A stretch of 5,766 bases of DNA from an uncultured Clostridium sp. (GTDB lineage: Bacteria > Bacillota > Clostridia > Peptostreptococcales > Peptostreptococcaceae), in the NCBI GenBank assembly GCA_937944945.1, contig CALEBD010000130.1:1-5766 (forward strand). The letters run 5' to 3'. Of this stretch, positions 1 to 4,661 are shown in pieces. The notes under the pieces are model-generated. The model searched no databases, was not told the DNA's origin, and saw only the letters and a list, made by a program, of their open reading frames with translations. A program made the position numbers and the translations under genes. The number at the start of each line of letters is the position of its first letter. Position 1 is the stretch's first letter.

Positions 1-191
1 AATCGCTTTTGGTAATATTAGTTATTTTATAATTTGACAATTCAAAGTTTTAAACTCTAAACATACATAAACTCGAAAGTTGCCTGACGATTACCAGAAA
101 TTAATGTCTGGATTCACTATAATTAGTTTATCTAATATAAGTGGGCTTAAACGAGTATAAATAAAAGCCGAAACGTTCGCAACAGTCAAAT
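1..191. other. Gene-free stretch with small hairpins
   Basis: I see no open reading frame worth calling here. Two modest hairpins are visible on the + strand: CCAGA at 94-98 pairs with TCTGG at 107-111, and GGCTT at 144-148 pairs with AAGCC at 165-169. The stretch ends at the terminator-like hairpin at 192-223. It may be the 3' part of a transcript that begins left of the window, possibly a structured RNA, but nothing identifies it. Confidence 0.3.
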
Positions 192-223
192 GAGAGAGTG
201 AAGCATAGTAGCTCTCTCTTTTT
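192..223 (+). terminator. Likely intrinsic terminator
   Basis: GAGAGAG at 192-198 pairs perfectly with CTCTCTC at 212-218 around a 13-base loop. Five T residues follow at 219-223. This is the layout of a rho-independent terminator on the + strand. No gene is visible upstream in the window, so it would end a transcript entering from the left, perhaps a non-coding one. The stem has mixed G-C and A-T pairs and only a moderate predicted strength. Confidence 0.6.
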
Positions 224-231
224 AGATCATT

Positions 232-540
232 TAGGATTTACAATATAAATACAAAATCCTAGTACAACAACTAGTATTAGGTTAACATTATATCTACAAC
301 AGCGATAGAGGAAGTTGTACTATCAGTTTAAGAGGAGACTATCGTTACAAATTGAGAGTCTGATGTATAATGTTATTGATGTTTTTTCATTTTAATGAGT
401 TTATCTAGTATGACGATGCTAGATCGCAAGTCCTCTTGACATCGGAGTAATAACGGAATGTCTAGCAGCTATACTATCTTAACGTGAGAGAAAATAATCT
501 ATCGTTGTAGGTTTAATAGTAAAATTCAGCAACCTAACAA
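232..540 (+). ncRNA. Candidate large structured RNA upstream of tRNA-Leu
   Basis: This gene-free region holds a run of helices on the + strand. TAGGATTT (232-239) pairs with AAATCCTA (254-261), and AGTACAAC (261-268) with GTTGTACT (314-321). CGATAG (303-308) can pair with CTATCG (339-344), crossing the previous helix. ATCTAG (403-408) pairs with CTAGAT (419-424), CAAG (427-430) with CTTG (435-438), and GACAT (438-442) with ATGTC (458-462). TTGTAGGTT (505-513) pairs with 531-540 with one bulge. Some are mutually exclusive. The density of helices, the lack of any reading frame and the adjacent tRNA suggest a large non-coding RNA. Large phage RNAs such as GOLLD and ROOL are known near tRNA genes, but I cannot match this sequence to either. 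The boundaries are guesses; the RNA may reach the tRNA at 616. Confidence 0.4.
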
Positions 541-615
541 AGGCAGTAAAACGCAAAGAGTGCTACAGTCTTGTGAAGAGTCAAAGATAATTTGAGAAAG
601 CTAGTCAAGACAGTT

Positions 616-702
616 GCCGAGATGGCGGAATTAGGTAGACGCCCAAGACTTAAAATCTTGTGTCCCGAATGGGGCGTACGGGTTCGACTCCCGTTCTCGG
701 TA
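616..702 (+). tRNA. tRNA-Leu (anticodon UAA)
   Basis: This is a complete class II tRNA. The acceptor 5' strand GCCGAGA (616-622) pairs with TCTCGGT (695-701), with a G-U first pair. The discriminator base is A702, as expected for leucine. The anticodon stem CAAGA (644-648) / TCTTG (656-660) encloses a seven-base loop with U33 and anticodon TAA at 651-653, so it reads UUA and, by wobble, UUG. A long variable arm (about 661-677, built on CCC/GGG) supports leucine. The T arm is ACGGG (678-682) / CCCGT (690-694) around TTCGACT. The CCA end is not encoded. UUA is a frequent codon in AT-rich phage genes, so carrying this tRNA makes sense for translation of its own genes. Confidence 0.96.
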
Positions 703-752
703 CAAAATCCTCGATTTCGAATAAGAGGTGGTTACCCATAGCTAGGGTGGAC

Positions 753-830
753 AGTGTAGTCGTATACTGGATAGTACACGTAATCCGATGAGGAGAGAAG
801 AGGAATAAGGTTCGAATCCTTATCTACACT
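753..830 (+). tRNA. tRNA-like element with no recognisable anticodon arm
   Basis: Three of the four tRNA arms are clear. AGTGTAG (753-759) pairs with CTACACT (824-830) over seven base pairs. T760 sits at position 8. The D stem GTAT (762-765) / GTAC (774-777) encloses an eight-base loop with the GG doublet. The T arm ATAAGG (805-810) / CCTTAT (818-823) has the loop TTCGAAT, but its stem is six pairs rather than five. The 27 bases between the D and T arms are purine-rich and form no five-pair anticodon stem. The best helix is TCC (784-786) / GGA (792-794) around GATGA. No anticodon or amino acid can be assigned. It lies 50 bases after tRNA-Leu. It could be a decayed tRNA, a tRNA-like processing signal, or a tRNA-derived domain with another role. 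Confidence 0.5.
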
Positions 831-876
831 CAACATTATTATTAATAGTTATTTTGGACATTAAAACTCTCAAATA

Positions 877-907
877 AAGTTTAACAATACCTAAAATTGT
901 AATTATG
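877..907 (+). promoter_or_regulatory. Repeated hairpin leader, copy 1
   Basis: This leader ends with the start codon of the gene at 905 and matches 3378-3408 at 30 of 31 positions. ACAAT (884-888) pairs with ATTGT (896-900) around a seven-base loop, and the single difference between the copies (C891 here, T at the matching position) falls in that loop. A helix conserved immediately upstream of an AUG suggests a translation-initiation element or a protein-binding operator on the mRNA. A duplicated phage promoter is the main alternative. No Shine-Dalgarno sequence is visible. Confidence 0.65.
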
Positions 908-1153
908 TTTATTTCTAAGAAAACTATGCGAAAGAAAGATTTCGCATGTCTCAAAGCAGAAAAGCCGAACTATAAAGCTTTTCGTGCACCGAAAGAAAAT
1001 GCGAAACACAAATTTCAGACGCTTTTCAAAACTCCTCGTGGCTGGTTTCTTAGCATGATGCAGGACAAGAAGCGTGTGATCGGCGAAATCTCTGTTCCTG
1101 CAGCTCAGGAATGGCTCGACGAGTATCATTTCAAATACGAAACTGGCTGGTAA
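905..1153 (+). CDS. Small basic protein of unknown function (82 aa)
   Basis: I do not recognise this protein. The first 35 or so residues are rich in lysine and arginine. The middle holds aromatic residues (PRGWF near residue 45), and the C-terminal third looks like a compact helix with acidic and aromatic residues ending in Trp. There is no signal peptide or membrane segment. The start is fixed by the shared leader, which ends exactly at this ATG; Met8 is a weaker alternative. Codon choice (CGT, CTC, CTG, GTT) resembles that of the ParB-like gene and the genes at 4896 and 5105, and is less A/T-extreme than the ClpP-like gene. It is a single-gene unit, followed 19 bases later by a structured RNA element. 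A role in nucleic-acid binding is possible from the charge alone, but nothing shows it. Confidence 0.8.
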   Translation: MFISKKTMRKKDFACLKAEKPNYKAFRAPKENAKHKFQTLFKTPRGWFLSMMQDKKRVIGEISVPAAQEWLDEYHFKYETGW

Positions 1154-1172
1154 GCCACCTCCTTTCTTTGTA

Positions 1173-1265
1173 GTTAATGAATTCATAGCGAGAACCTTTG
1201 GGGCTATCTTGCCGTGACTGAACCATTAACAACGAGCAACCCTGGCACAACTCGTAAACGCCAGG
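1173..1265 (+). ncRNA. 3' structured RNA element with pseudoknot (element A)
   Basis: It begins 19 bases after the stop codon of the 82-residue gene. A closing helix GTTAATG (1173-1179) / CATTAAC (1224-1230) encloses the hairpin ATAGC (1185-1189) / GCTAT (1203-1207). Just after it lies an H-type pseudoknot: ACGAG (1232-1236) pairs with CTCGT (1251-1255), while CCTGGC (1241-1246) pairs with GCCAGG (1260-1265). The second strand of the first stem lies inside the loop of the second. No T-run follows, so this is not a plain terminator. The same order of parts follows the ParB-like gene (4150-4258). Possible roles are mRNA 3'-end protection, processing, or a regulatory site. The pairings are read by eye. 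Confidence 0.5.
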
Positions 1266-1558
1266 AACAGTCTATCTACACATAAGGTCTAGGGACTAAT
1301 TTGTGAATATAAATCCTCCTCCCCAAGTTGAATTTTATTCCAAATTGGATAGTTAATAGAGATGTCTTTGTGAAAAGGTTAGGTAATGCCCTCTATTGTT
1401 AAAACTGTTTTACTTTTGTATTTTAAGGTTTCATAGTCCATATAGCATTTGAAACATGTTGCAGACACTTGCAGGACAGTTATTGATAGGAATTATATTC
1501 TTACATCATTACTGATAACAGAAAACTAACAAATAGTTTAGAAAGTGTATATGATTGT
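1266..1558. other. Gene-free stretch with hairpins before a terminator
   Basis: No credible reading frame is present, with stop codons close together in all frames inspected. TTAATAGAG (1353-1361) pairs with CTCTATTGTTAA (1391-1402) with one bulged G. Inside it, CTTT (1366-1369) and AAAG (1374-1377) close a GTGA loop of the GNRA type. GTTTCA (1428-1433) pairs with TGAAAC (1450-1455). Together with the terminator at 1559-1615, this may be a small RNA gene of roughly 250 bases, starting somewhere between 1300 and 1350. I cannot identify its promoter or family. Confidence 0.35.
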
Positions 1559-1615
1559 GAACGGAAAAATCCGATTGCTTTGCAAGGTTGAAAACCCGTC
1601 CGTTCCTCTTTTTTT
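1559..1615 (+). terminator. Branched intrinsic terminator
   Basis: GAACGGA (1559-1565) pairs with TCCGTTC (1599-1605). Two small hairpins sit inside: TTGC/GCAA (1575-1578 with 1582-1585) and GGTT/AACC (1586-1589 with 1593-1596). CTC and then seven T residues (1609-1615) follow. The long T-run just after a strong closing helix supports transcription termination on the + strand. The multi-branched interior is unusual for a simple terminator and suggests the 3' end of a structured non-coding RNA. Confidence 0.7.
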
Positions 1616-1678
1616 ATTACGTCGTTAAACAGTCTTATCTACAAAATTGACGTCTTTGTAGTAATCAAACTAACAAAA

Positions 1679-1725
1679 ATGAAAACACGAGACGGTCCTA
1701 AGTGACCTTTGAACAATTTTTTATT
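1679..1725 (+). repeat. 20-base direct repeat module, copy 1
   Basis: The 20 bases ATGAAAACACGAGACGGTCC (1679-1698) recur exactly at 1762-1781. Here they are followed by a short helix, GGTC (1694-1697) / GACC (1704-1707), and then by TTTTTTATT at 1717-1725. The ATG could start a tiny peptide MKTRDGPK ending at TGA, preceded by an A-rich leader. The repeat-hairpin-T-run layout could also be a duplicated terminator-like or small-RNA unit. Confidence 0.6.
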
Positions 1726-1761
1726 TGATTTGATTTTAGATTTAAACTTCAAAGTTAGAGT

Positions 1762-1806
1762 ATGAAAACACGAGACGGTCCGAATGTGTAGGATTTATTT
1801 TTTATT
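1762..1806 (+). repeat. 20-base direct repeat module, copy 2
   Basis: An exact second copy of the 20-base repeat lies 83 bases after the first. The bases after it differ from copy 1, but TTTTTTATT (1798-1806) recurs at nearly the same distance, 16 bases after the repeat against 18. TCC (1779-1781) can pair with GGA (1791-1793). The potential peptide is MKTRDGPNV, ending at TAG. Conserved core and T-run with a diverged middle suggest that the ends, not a peptide, are what is maintained. Confidence 0.6.
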
Positions 1807-1843
1807 CATAATAATTTATTTGGAGAAATTAAACATAAAAATG

Positions 1844-2451
1844 CCTAAGAAATTAGGTGTGTTGAATAGGAAGGCACTTGTCCTATTGCACGCAAGTTAA
1901 TTACGGTTACTTCTAATATATGCTAGCAACATTGATGTAACCCAATTAATATTGCCTATATAAGAGATGCGGAAGACTGTTAAGTGTCGAACTACCAAGC
2001 GGTTTAACAGGGATAGAGACTCTATGGTAACATAGAGAATTTGCTGGATAGCGTGGATTCACATACGTAAATGTGGAGCAAAGGAAAATGGCAGAATTAC
2101 CAAACTTCTTTTCAATAGGGACGAAATTTATCTATAGACAATAACCAGTTAGCTCGTAATGTCTGCCTTTCAGATTAGCTAGTCTAGAAAGTTGAGTGAG
2201 TCATATAGACAAGAAAAGAAGAAAACCCTCGAGCTAGAGGTCATATAAGAATTACTATCTTATTTAGCTAGTAAGATTGATCTGTAACGTTGACTGTAGT
2301 ACGACAGATGATCGTAATCTTATATGTTGATTAACCGTAACAGTAGTAATTGTAATTCTTTATTATTAAAGTTTTTACATGCTGGAGAGAAGGCAGAACT
2401 CTCTTTGGAATCTGTCGTTTAGGTATAGCTTCTTTGATCGGAAGCTATACC
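1844..2451 (+). ncRNA. Candidate large ornate non-coding RNA
   Basis: About 600 bases without a gene carry many regular helices on the + strand. CCTAA/TTAGG (1844-1848, 1853-1857) closes a GAAA loop. AATAGGA/TCCTATT (1865-1871, 1881-1887) follows. CTGTTAA/TTAACAG (1977-1983, 2004-2010) stacks on ACC/GGT (1994-1996, 2001-2003). CTCTATG/CATAGAG (2020-2026, 2031-2037) closes a GTAA loop. CACAT/ATGTG (2060-2064, 2071-2075) is next. A three-way junction spans 2242-2326, and GGTATAGCTTC/GAAGCTATACC (2422-2432, 2441-2451) is a perfect 11-pair hairpin. GNRA-type loops often make tertiary contacts in large folded RNAs. The tRNA-Glu gene begins 68 bases later. The setting recalls the GOLLD and ROOL phage RNAs, but I cannot assign a family. 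The boundaries are approximate, and this may be more than one RNA. Confidence 0.45.
2242..2326 (+). ncRNA. Three-way junction RNA domain
   Basis: CATATAAGAATTAC (2242-2255) pairs with GTAATCTTATATG (2314-2326) over 13 base pairs with a single bulged base. Inside are two further helices: ATCTTA/TAAGAT (2257-2262 with 2272-2277) and GATCTGT with ACAGATGATC (about 2279-2313). This gives a three-way junction with tightly spaced arms. It is the best-defined fold within the candidate large RNA at 1844-2451. Confidence 0.55.
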
Positions 2452-2486
2452 ACTAAAATGTCTGTAATTGCACTTTTTCATTTTAA

Positions 2487-2516
2487 AGAGAGTTTCCGAT
2501 CTCTATAAAAATCGGA
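2487..2516 (+). promoter_or_regulatory. Small pseudoknot abutting tRNA-Glu
   Basis: AGAG (2487-2490 or 2489-2492) can pair with CTCT (2501-2504), while TCCGAT (2495-2500) pairs with ATCGGA (2511-2516). The stems interleave as an H-type pseudoknot ending three bases before the tRNA. It could help tRNA 5' processing or mark the 3' end of the upstream RNA. Either helix alone would be an ordinary hairpin. Confidence 0.35.
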
Positions 2517-2519
2517 TTC

Positions 2520-2594
2520 GCTCGGTTCGTCTAGTTGGCCTAGGACGCAAGATTTTCATTCTTGAAATCACGGGTTCGAATCCCGTACCGAGTA
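2520..2594 (+). tRNA. tRNA-Glu (anticodon UUC)
   Basis: All four arms are canonical. The acceptor GCTCGGT (2520-2526) pairs with ACCGAGT (2587-2593), with a G-U first pair. The D arm begins with GTC, typical of glutamate tRNAs. The anticodon stem CAAGA (2548-2552) / TCTTG (2560-2564) holds the loop TTTTCAT with anticodon TTC at 2555-2557, reading GAA and GAG. The T arm is ACGGG (2570-2574) / CCCGT (2582-2586) with TTCGAAT. The discriminator is A2594 and CCA is not encoded. The ClpP-like gene starts 36 bases downstream, so both may share a transcript. Confidence 0.96.
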
Positions 2595-2630
2595 CATAAA
2601 GTTAAAAATCTAAAATTGACTAAAAGAGTA

Positions 2631-3158
2631 ATGGAAGTATATTTTGAAGGTGTTATAGGTACTCGAAAATGGTTGCGAATTCGAAAGAATCGCATCTCTA
2701 CACTTGAAGAACTTACTAAGTTAGTAATCAAACACGAACCTCGTGAATTAACTATTCACATCAATTCACTTGGAGGAAGTACATATCAAGCTTTAGCTAT
2801 TTACTTTTATCTTCTCTCTCTTAGCATTCCAATTACTACTTTCTGTCATGGTCAAGTAGCATCTGCAGCAGCTATTATTGCTCAAGCAGGAAAAAAGAGA
2901 TATATGGATAAAGATGCAGAACTTCTTATTCATACTCCTCGAATCAACACAAGTAATGCAATTACTTTCAGACTTTTAGGTATTATTAAAGAAGATCTTG
3001 CATTTTCTAATAAAATACTTAAAACTATATTCAAAAGAAAGTCAGCTTTAACTGAAAAACAAGTTGAAAGAGTCATGCACTTACAAAATGAAGAAGGCGT
3101 ATGGTTGAACTACGAAACTGCACTTCAGTTTAAGTTAGTTGATGAACTTGAAGAATAA
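2631..3158 (+). CDS. ClpP-like serine peptidase (175 aa)
   Basis: The fold is that of the ClpP/crotonase superfamily. INSLGG near residues 44-49 matches the ClpP oxyanion region (INSPGG). GQVASAAA holds the nucleophile Ser78, and LIHTP holds His101, close to normal spacing. The C-terminal ALQFKLVDEL matches the family's AxxxGLVD ending. The third catalytic residue, Asp, is not in its usual place: by alignment Gly156 falls there, with Glu154 and Glu155 just before. At 175 residues it is slightly shorter than host ClpP. In phages such proteins often act as prohead or protein-processing proteases, so this may do either job or be a weakened ClpP partner; no capsid genes are near to decide. I chose ATG 2631 because in-frame starts upstream run into tRNA-Glu. 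The upstream bases 2598-2618 resemble part of the repeated leader. It ends at a strong terminator. Confidence 0.85.
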   Translation: MEVYFEGVIGTRKWLRIRKNRISTLEELTKLVIKHEPRELTIHINSLGGSTYQALAIYFYLLSLSIPITTFCHGQVASAAAIIAQAGKKRYMDKDAELLIHTPRINTSNAITFRLLGIIKEDLAFSNKILKTIFKRKSALTEKQVERVMHLQNEEGVWLNYETALQFKLVDELEE

Positions 3159-3182
3159 TATGTATTTTCCATAGTTAGTAGC

Positions 3183-3235
3183 TGGATCTTAGTGAGAGTG
3201 AGCTACCTCTCTGAGCTTAACTAAGATCCATTTTT
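3183..3235 (+). terminator. Strong intrinsic terminator after the ClpP-like gene
   Basis: TGGATCTTAGT (3183-3193) pairs perfectly with ACTAAGATCCA (3220-3230), with an inner GAGAG/CTCTC helix (3194-3198 with 3207-3211). TTTTT follows at 3231-3235. The 11-pair outer stem plus T-run, 24 bases past the stop codon, ends the tRNA-Glu/ClpP-like transcript on the + strand. Confidence 0.85.
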
Positions 3236-3299
3236 AGAAACCCCTGTTTGCATTTGATTATATAACACACCTAGTTCCATATAACTTTTCAGTTGGCAT

Positions 3300-3373
3300 T
3301 AGTTAGATGAAAACTACGATTTTAATCCAGCGAGCGATAGTGTGGTTGCCATGACCTGGAGATTTTTAAAATC
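3300..3373 (+). promoter_or_regulatory. Structured region upstream of the ParB-like gene leader
   Basis: TAGTT (3300-3304) pairs with AACTA (3312-3316). GATTTTAA and TCCAG (3318-3330) pair with CTGGA (3356-3360) and TTAAAATC (3366-3373), giving 13 base pairs interrupted by a five-base bulge. Alternatively 3361-3373 folds on itself as GATTTT/AAAATC with a one-base gap. The region ends five bases before the repeated leader. It may be part of the 5' untranslated RNA of the ParB-like gene or a separate element. I see no clear promoter. Confidence 0.35.
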
Positions 3374-3377
3374 CTTT

Positions 3378-3408
3378 AAGTTTAACAATATCTAAAATTG
3401 TAATTATG
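3378..3408 (+). promoter_or_regulatory. Repeated hairpin leader, copy 2
   Basis: This matches 877-907 at 30 of 31 positions, up to and including the ATG of the ParB-like gene. The ACAAT/ATTGT helix (3385-3389 with 3397-3401) is kept, and the only change is in its loop. The downstream coding sequences of the two copies do not match, so the conservation stops at the start codon. That fits a leader acting on translation or transcription start. Confidence 0.65.
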
Positions 3409-4134
3409 TCTAAAGATCTTTTTTCGAGTCGTACTCCCTTTGAGAAGTGTTATCTCGTAGAAAACGTAAAACATCTTTCGTTCATTCCAGGGAATCGTAC
3501 TCTGAGAACAGCTCATGTAAATCGAATCTTTAAAGCTTTCCTTGATGGAGAGTATATGCCTCCTATTCACATAACTTCCAATGGAGAAGTTTTGGATGGT
3601 CAGAATCGTCTTGCAGCATTTCGTATGCTGAAAGAGAAGTATCCGCAGAACAAAACTGCACTTCGAGTACTTGTTGTTGATTCAAATGAATCTCCTCTGA
3701 ATCTCGCAATCAAGTTCAATGCAGGACATGCAAACTGGGTAATCACTGACTACATGAAGGCTTATCTGGAAAAAGGTCTTCATGGCTATCAGCAGCTCCA
3801 GGATTTCACGAAAGCTTTCCCTGAGTTCGAATTCAAGGCAGCTATTCAGCTGATCAAGGGTTCGCACTCTTCGAGAAAGTTCAATAACGGTCTCTTAGAG
3901 ATCTCTAACGAAGAGTATATGGAAGCATGTAAGAAAGCTGCTGCTCTCATTCAGATCGCAGAAAAGTTGAACAATAAGATCGTCCTTCGACGAGACATTG
4001 TTCTTGCTTTCTATCATGTCTGGAACAAGATTCCTAACATTCAAACATATCTCAAACGTATCGGTAATCTTCAGGTTCCGAGCGTTGAGAATCGTAAGGA
4101 GTGGGAACTTGCATATAGTGCTCTGTTGCGATAA
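3406..4134 (+). CDS. ParB/sulfiredoxin-fold protein (242 aa)
   Basis: The N-terminal 75 residues match the ParB-like nuclease domain. After a helix around residues 35-47 comes YMPPIHITSNGEVLDGQNRL, in which DGQNRLAA (64-71) corresponds to the conserved DGxxRxxA box that binds nucleotide in ParB relatives. In chromosomal ParB the box is usually GExRxxA and binds CTP; related phage proteins may be nucleases, ATPases or DNA-binding regulators. The remaining 165 residues are mostly helical with basic patches and show no helix-turn-helix that I can name. There is no ParA partner in the window, so partitioning is not supported. Phage genomes often carry stand-alone ParB-like proteins of unclear function. 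The start is set by the shared leader ending at this ATG. A structured RNA element follows the stop codon. Confidence 0.8.
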   Translation: MSKDLFSSRTPFEKCYLVENVKHLSFIPGNRTLRTAHVNRIFKAFLDGEYMPPIHITSNGEVLDGQNRLAAFRMLKEKYPQNKTALRVLVVDSNESPLNLAIKFNAGHANWVITDYMKAYLEKGLHGYQQLQDFTKAFPEFEFKAAIQLIKGSHSSRKFNNGLLEISNEEYMEACKKAAALIQIAEKLNNKIVLRRDIVLAFYHVWNKIPNIQTYLKRIGNLQVPSVENRKEWELAYSALLR

Positions 4135-4149
4135 TTTCTGGTTTTTTAT

Positions 4150-4258
4150 TTGTTAATCGGCACGTTAATAGAGTTTACTCTATGCCTACTACCACTCGAA
4201 GGTGTGATTAACAAGGTCGCCTAGCGTCCTTGTATGAACGTAGGTCGGTGATGGTCAC
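4150..4258 (+). ncRNA. 3' structured RNA element with pseudoknot (element B)
   Basis: It starts 16 bases after the ParB-like stop codon. TTGTTAATC (4150-4158) pairs with GATTAACAA (4206-4214). Inside are ATAGAG/CTCTAT (4168-4173 with 4178-4183) and a weaker ACC/GGT hairpin (4191-4193 with 4201-4203). After the closing helix, CAAGG (4212-4216) can pair with CCTTG (4228-4232), while CCTA (4220-4223) pairs with TAGG (4241-4244), an interleaved pseudoknot. CAAGG shares three bases with the closing helix, so the two compete at the edge. GTGA/TCAC (4248-4251 with 4255-4258) forms a last hairpin. The layout repeats element A at 1173-1265, although the helix sequences mostly differ. The lipoprotein-like gene begins 32 bases later, so it might instead be a 5' element of that gene. 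Confidence 0.5.
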
Positions 4259-4290
4259 TATCTCAGCCTCGCCATAACAATTTCAAGAAA

Positions 4291-4659
4291 ATGAATAATT
4301 TAGGTAAAGCTATAGGATTAATTCTCTTCATGGGAATTATTCTAACTTCCTGTTTATTACTTGTTTCTAAACCTAAGGATCAAGTAGTAACCGTTACAGA
4401 GTTTCCTCAGGATGGAGTAAAAGTATCTAAAGTAACTCCTACTTCTGAGTTCGAACGTAATCAGATTACAATATCTGTAATGCATGAACTTGATTCACTT
4501 GATAATATTTATCGAGTAGAAGCAGGTATGCAAAAGATTCCTACTGAAGTGTTCAATAACTACTGTATTGAAGTAATGAATCACTACAAAGACCAAATTC
4601 AAAGTATCTTTTATGATCCTTTGGAAAATCCTCGTATAAAAATCAGATGGGTTAATTAA
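4291..4659 (+). CDS. Putative lipoprotein of unknown function (122 aa)
   Basis: The N-terminus has Asn-Asn-Leu-Gly-Lys, then a hydrophobic stretch (about residues 8-20) and LTSC at 18-21, which fits a lipobox with Cys21 as the lipidated residue. The residues after Cys21 are again hydrophobic (LLLVS), so a plain membrane anchor is also possible. The rest is polar, with an extended beta-like stretch (residues 30-60) and a helical second half. I do not recognise the domain. Codon use is A/T-rich, like the ClpP-like gene and unlike the ParB-like gene. The next gene begins two bases after the stop codon, so the two are surely co-transcribed. A role in the host envelope, such as lysis or superinfection exclusion, is conceivable but not shown. 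Confidence 0.75.
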   Translation: MNNLGKAIGLILFMGIILTSCLLLVSKPKDQVVTVTEFPQDGVKVSKVTPTSEFERNQITISVMHELDSLDNIYRVEAGMQKIPTEVFNNYCIEVMNHYKDQIQSIFYDPLENPRIKIRWVN

Positions 4660-4661
4660 CT

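Noticed and set aside
784..806. Hammerhead ribozyme core, from CCGATGAG near 785 and CTGACGA near 84
   Set aside because: At 785 the first core motif is altered and the GAAA strand with a proper stem II is missing. At 84 the gap to GAAA is too short for stem II.
881..1186. Minus-strand open frame over the 82-residue gene, ending in the same residues as one at 3382-3570 on the minus strand
   Set aside because: The shared C-terminal residues come only from reading the repeated leader backwards. Both frames lie over better-supported + strand genes.
1411..1418. Bacteroidetes-type -7 promoter box (TACTTTTG fits TAnnTTTG)
   Set aside because: No -33 TTTG-type box is found at the right distance, and such an eight-base match is expected by chance in AT-rich DNA.
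1679..1781. CRISPR array, because of the 20-base direct repeats
   Set aside because: There are only two copies, 63 bases apart, with a shared T-run inside each unit and no Cas gene.
1841..1900. Possible 19-residue peptide starting MPKKLGVLNRK with an upstream GGAG
   Set aside because: The same bases form two regular hairpins (1844-1857 and 1865-1887) that fit a structured RNA better. The peptide is too short to support on its own.
2562..2630. Extended start for the ClpP-like gene at TTG 2562
   Set aside because: It would translate the 3' half of tRNA-Glu. ATG 2631 gives a normal ClpP-like N-terminus.
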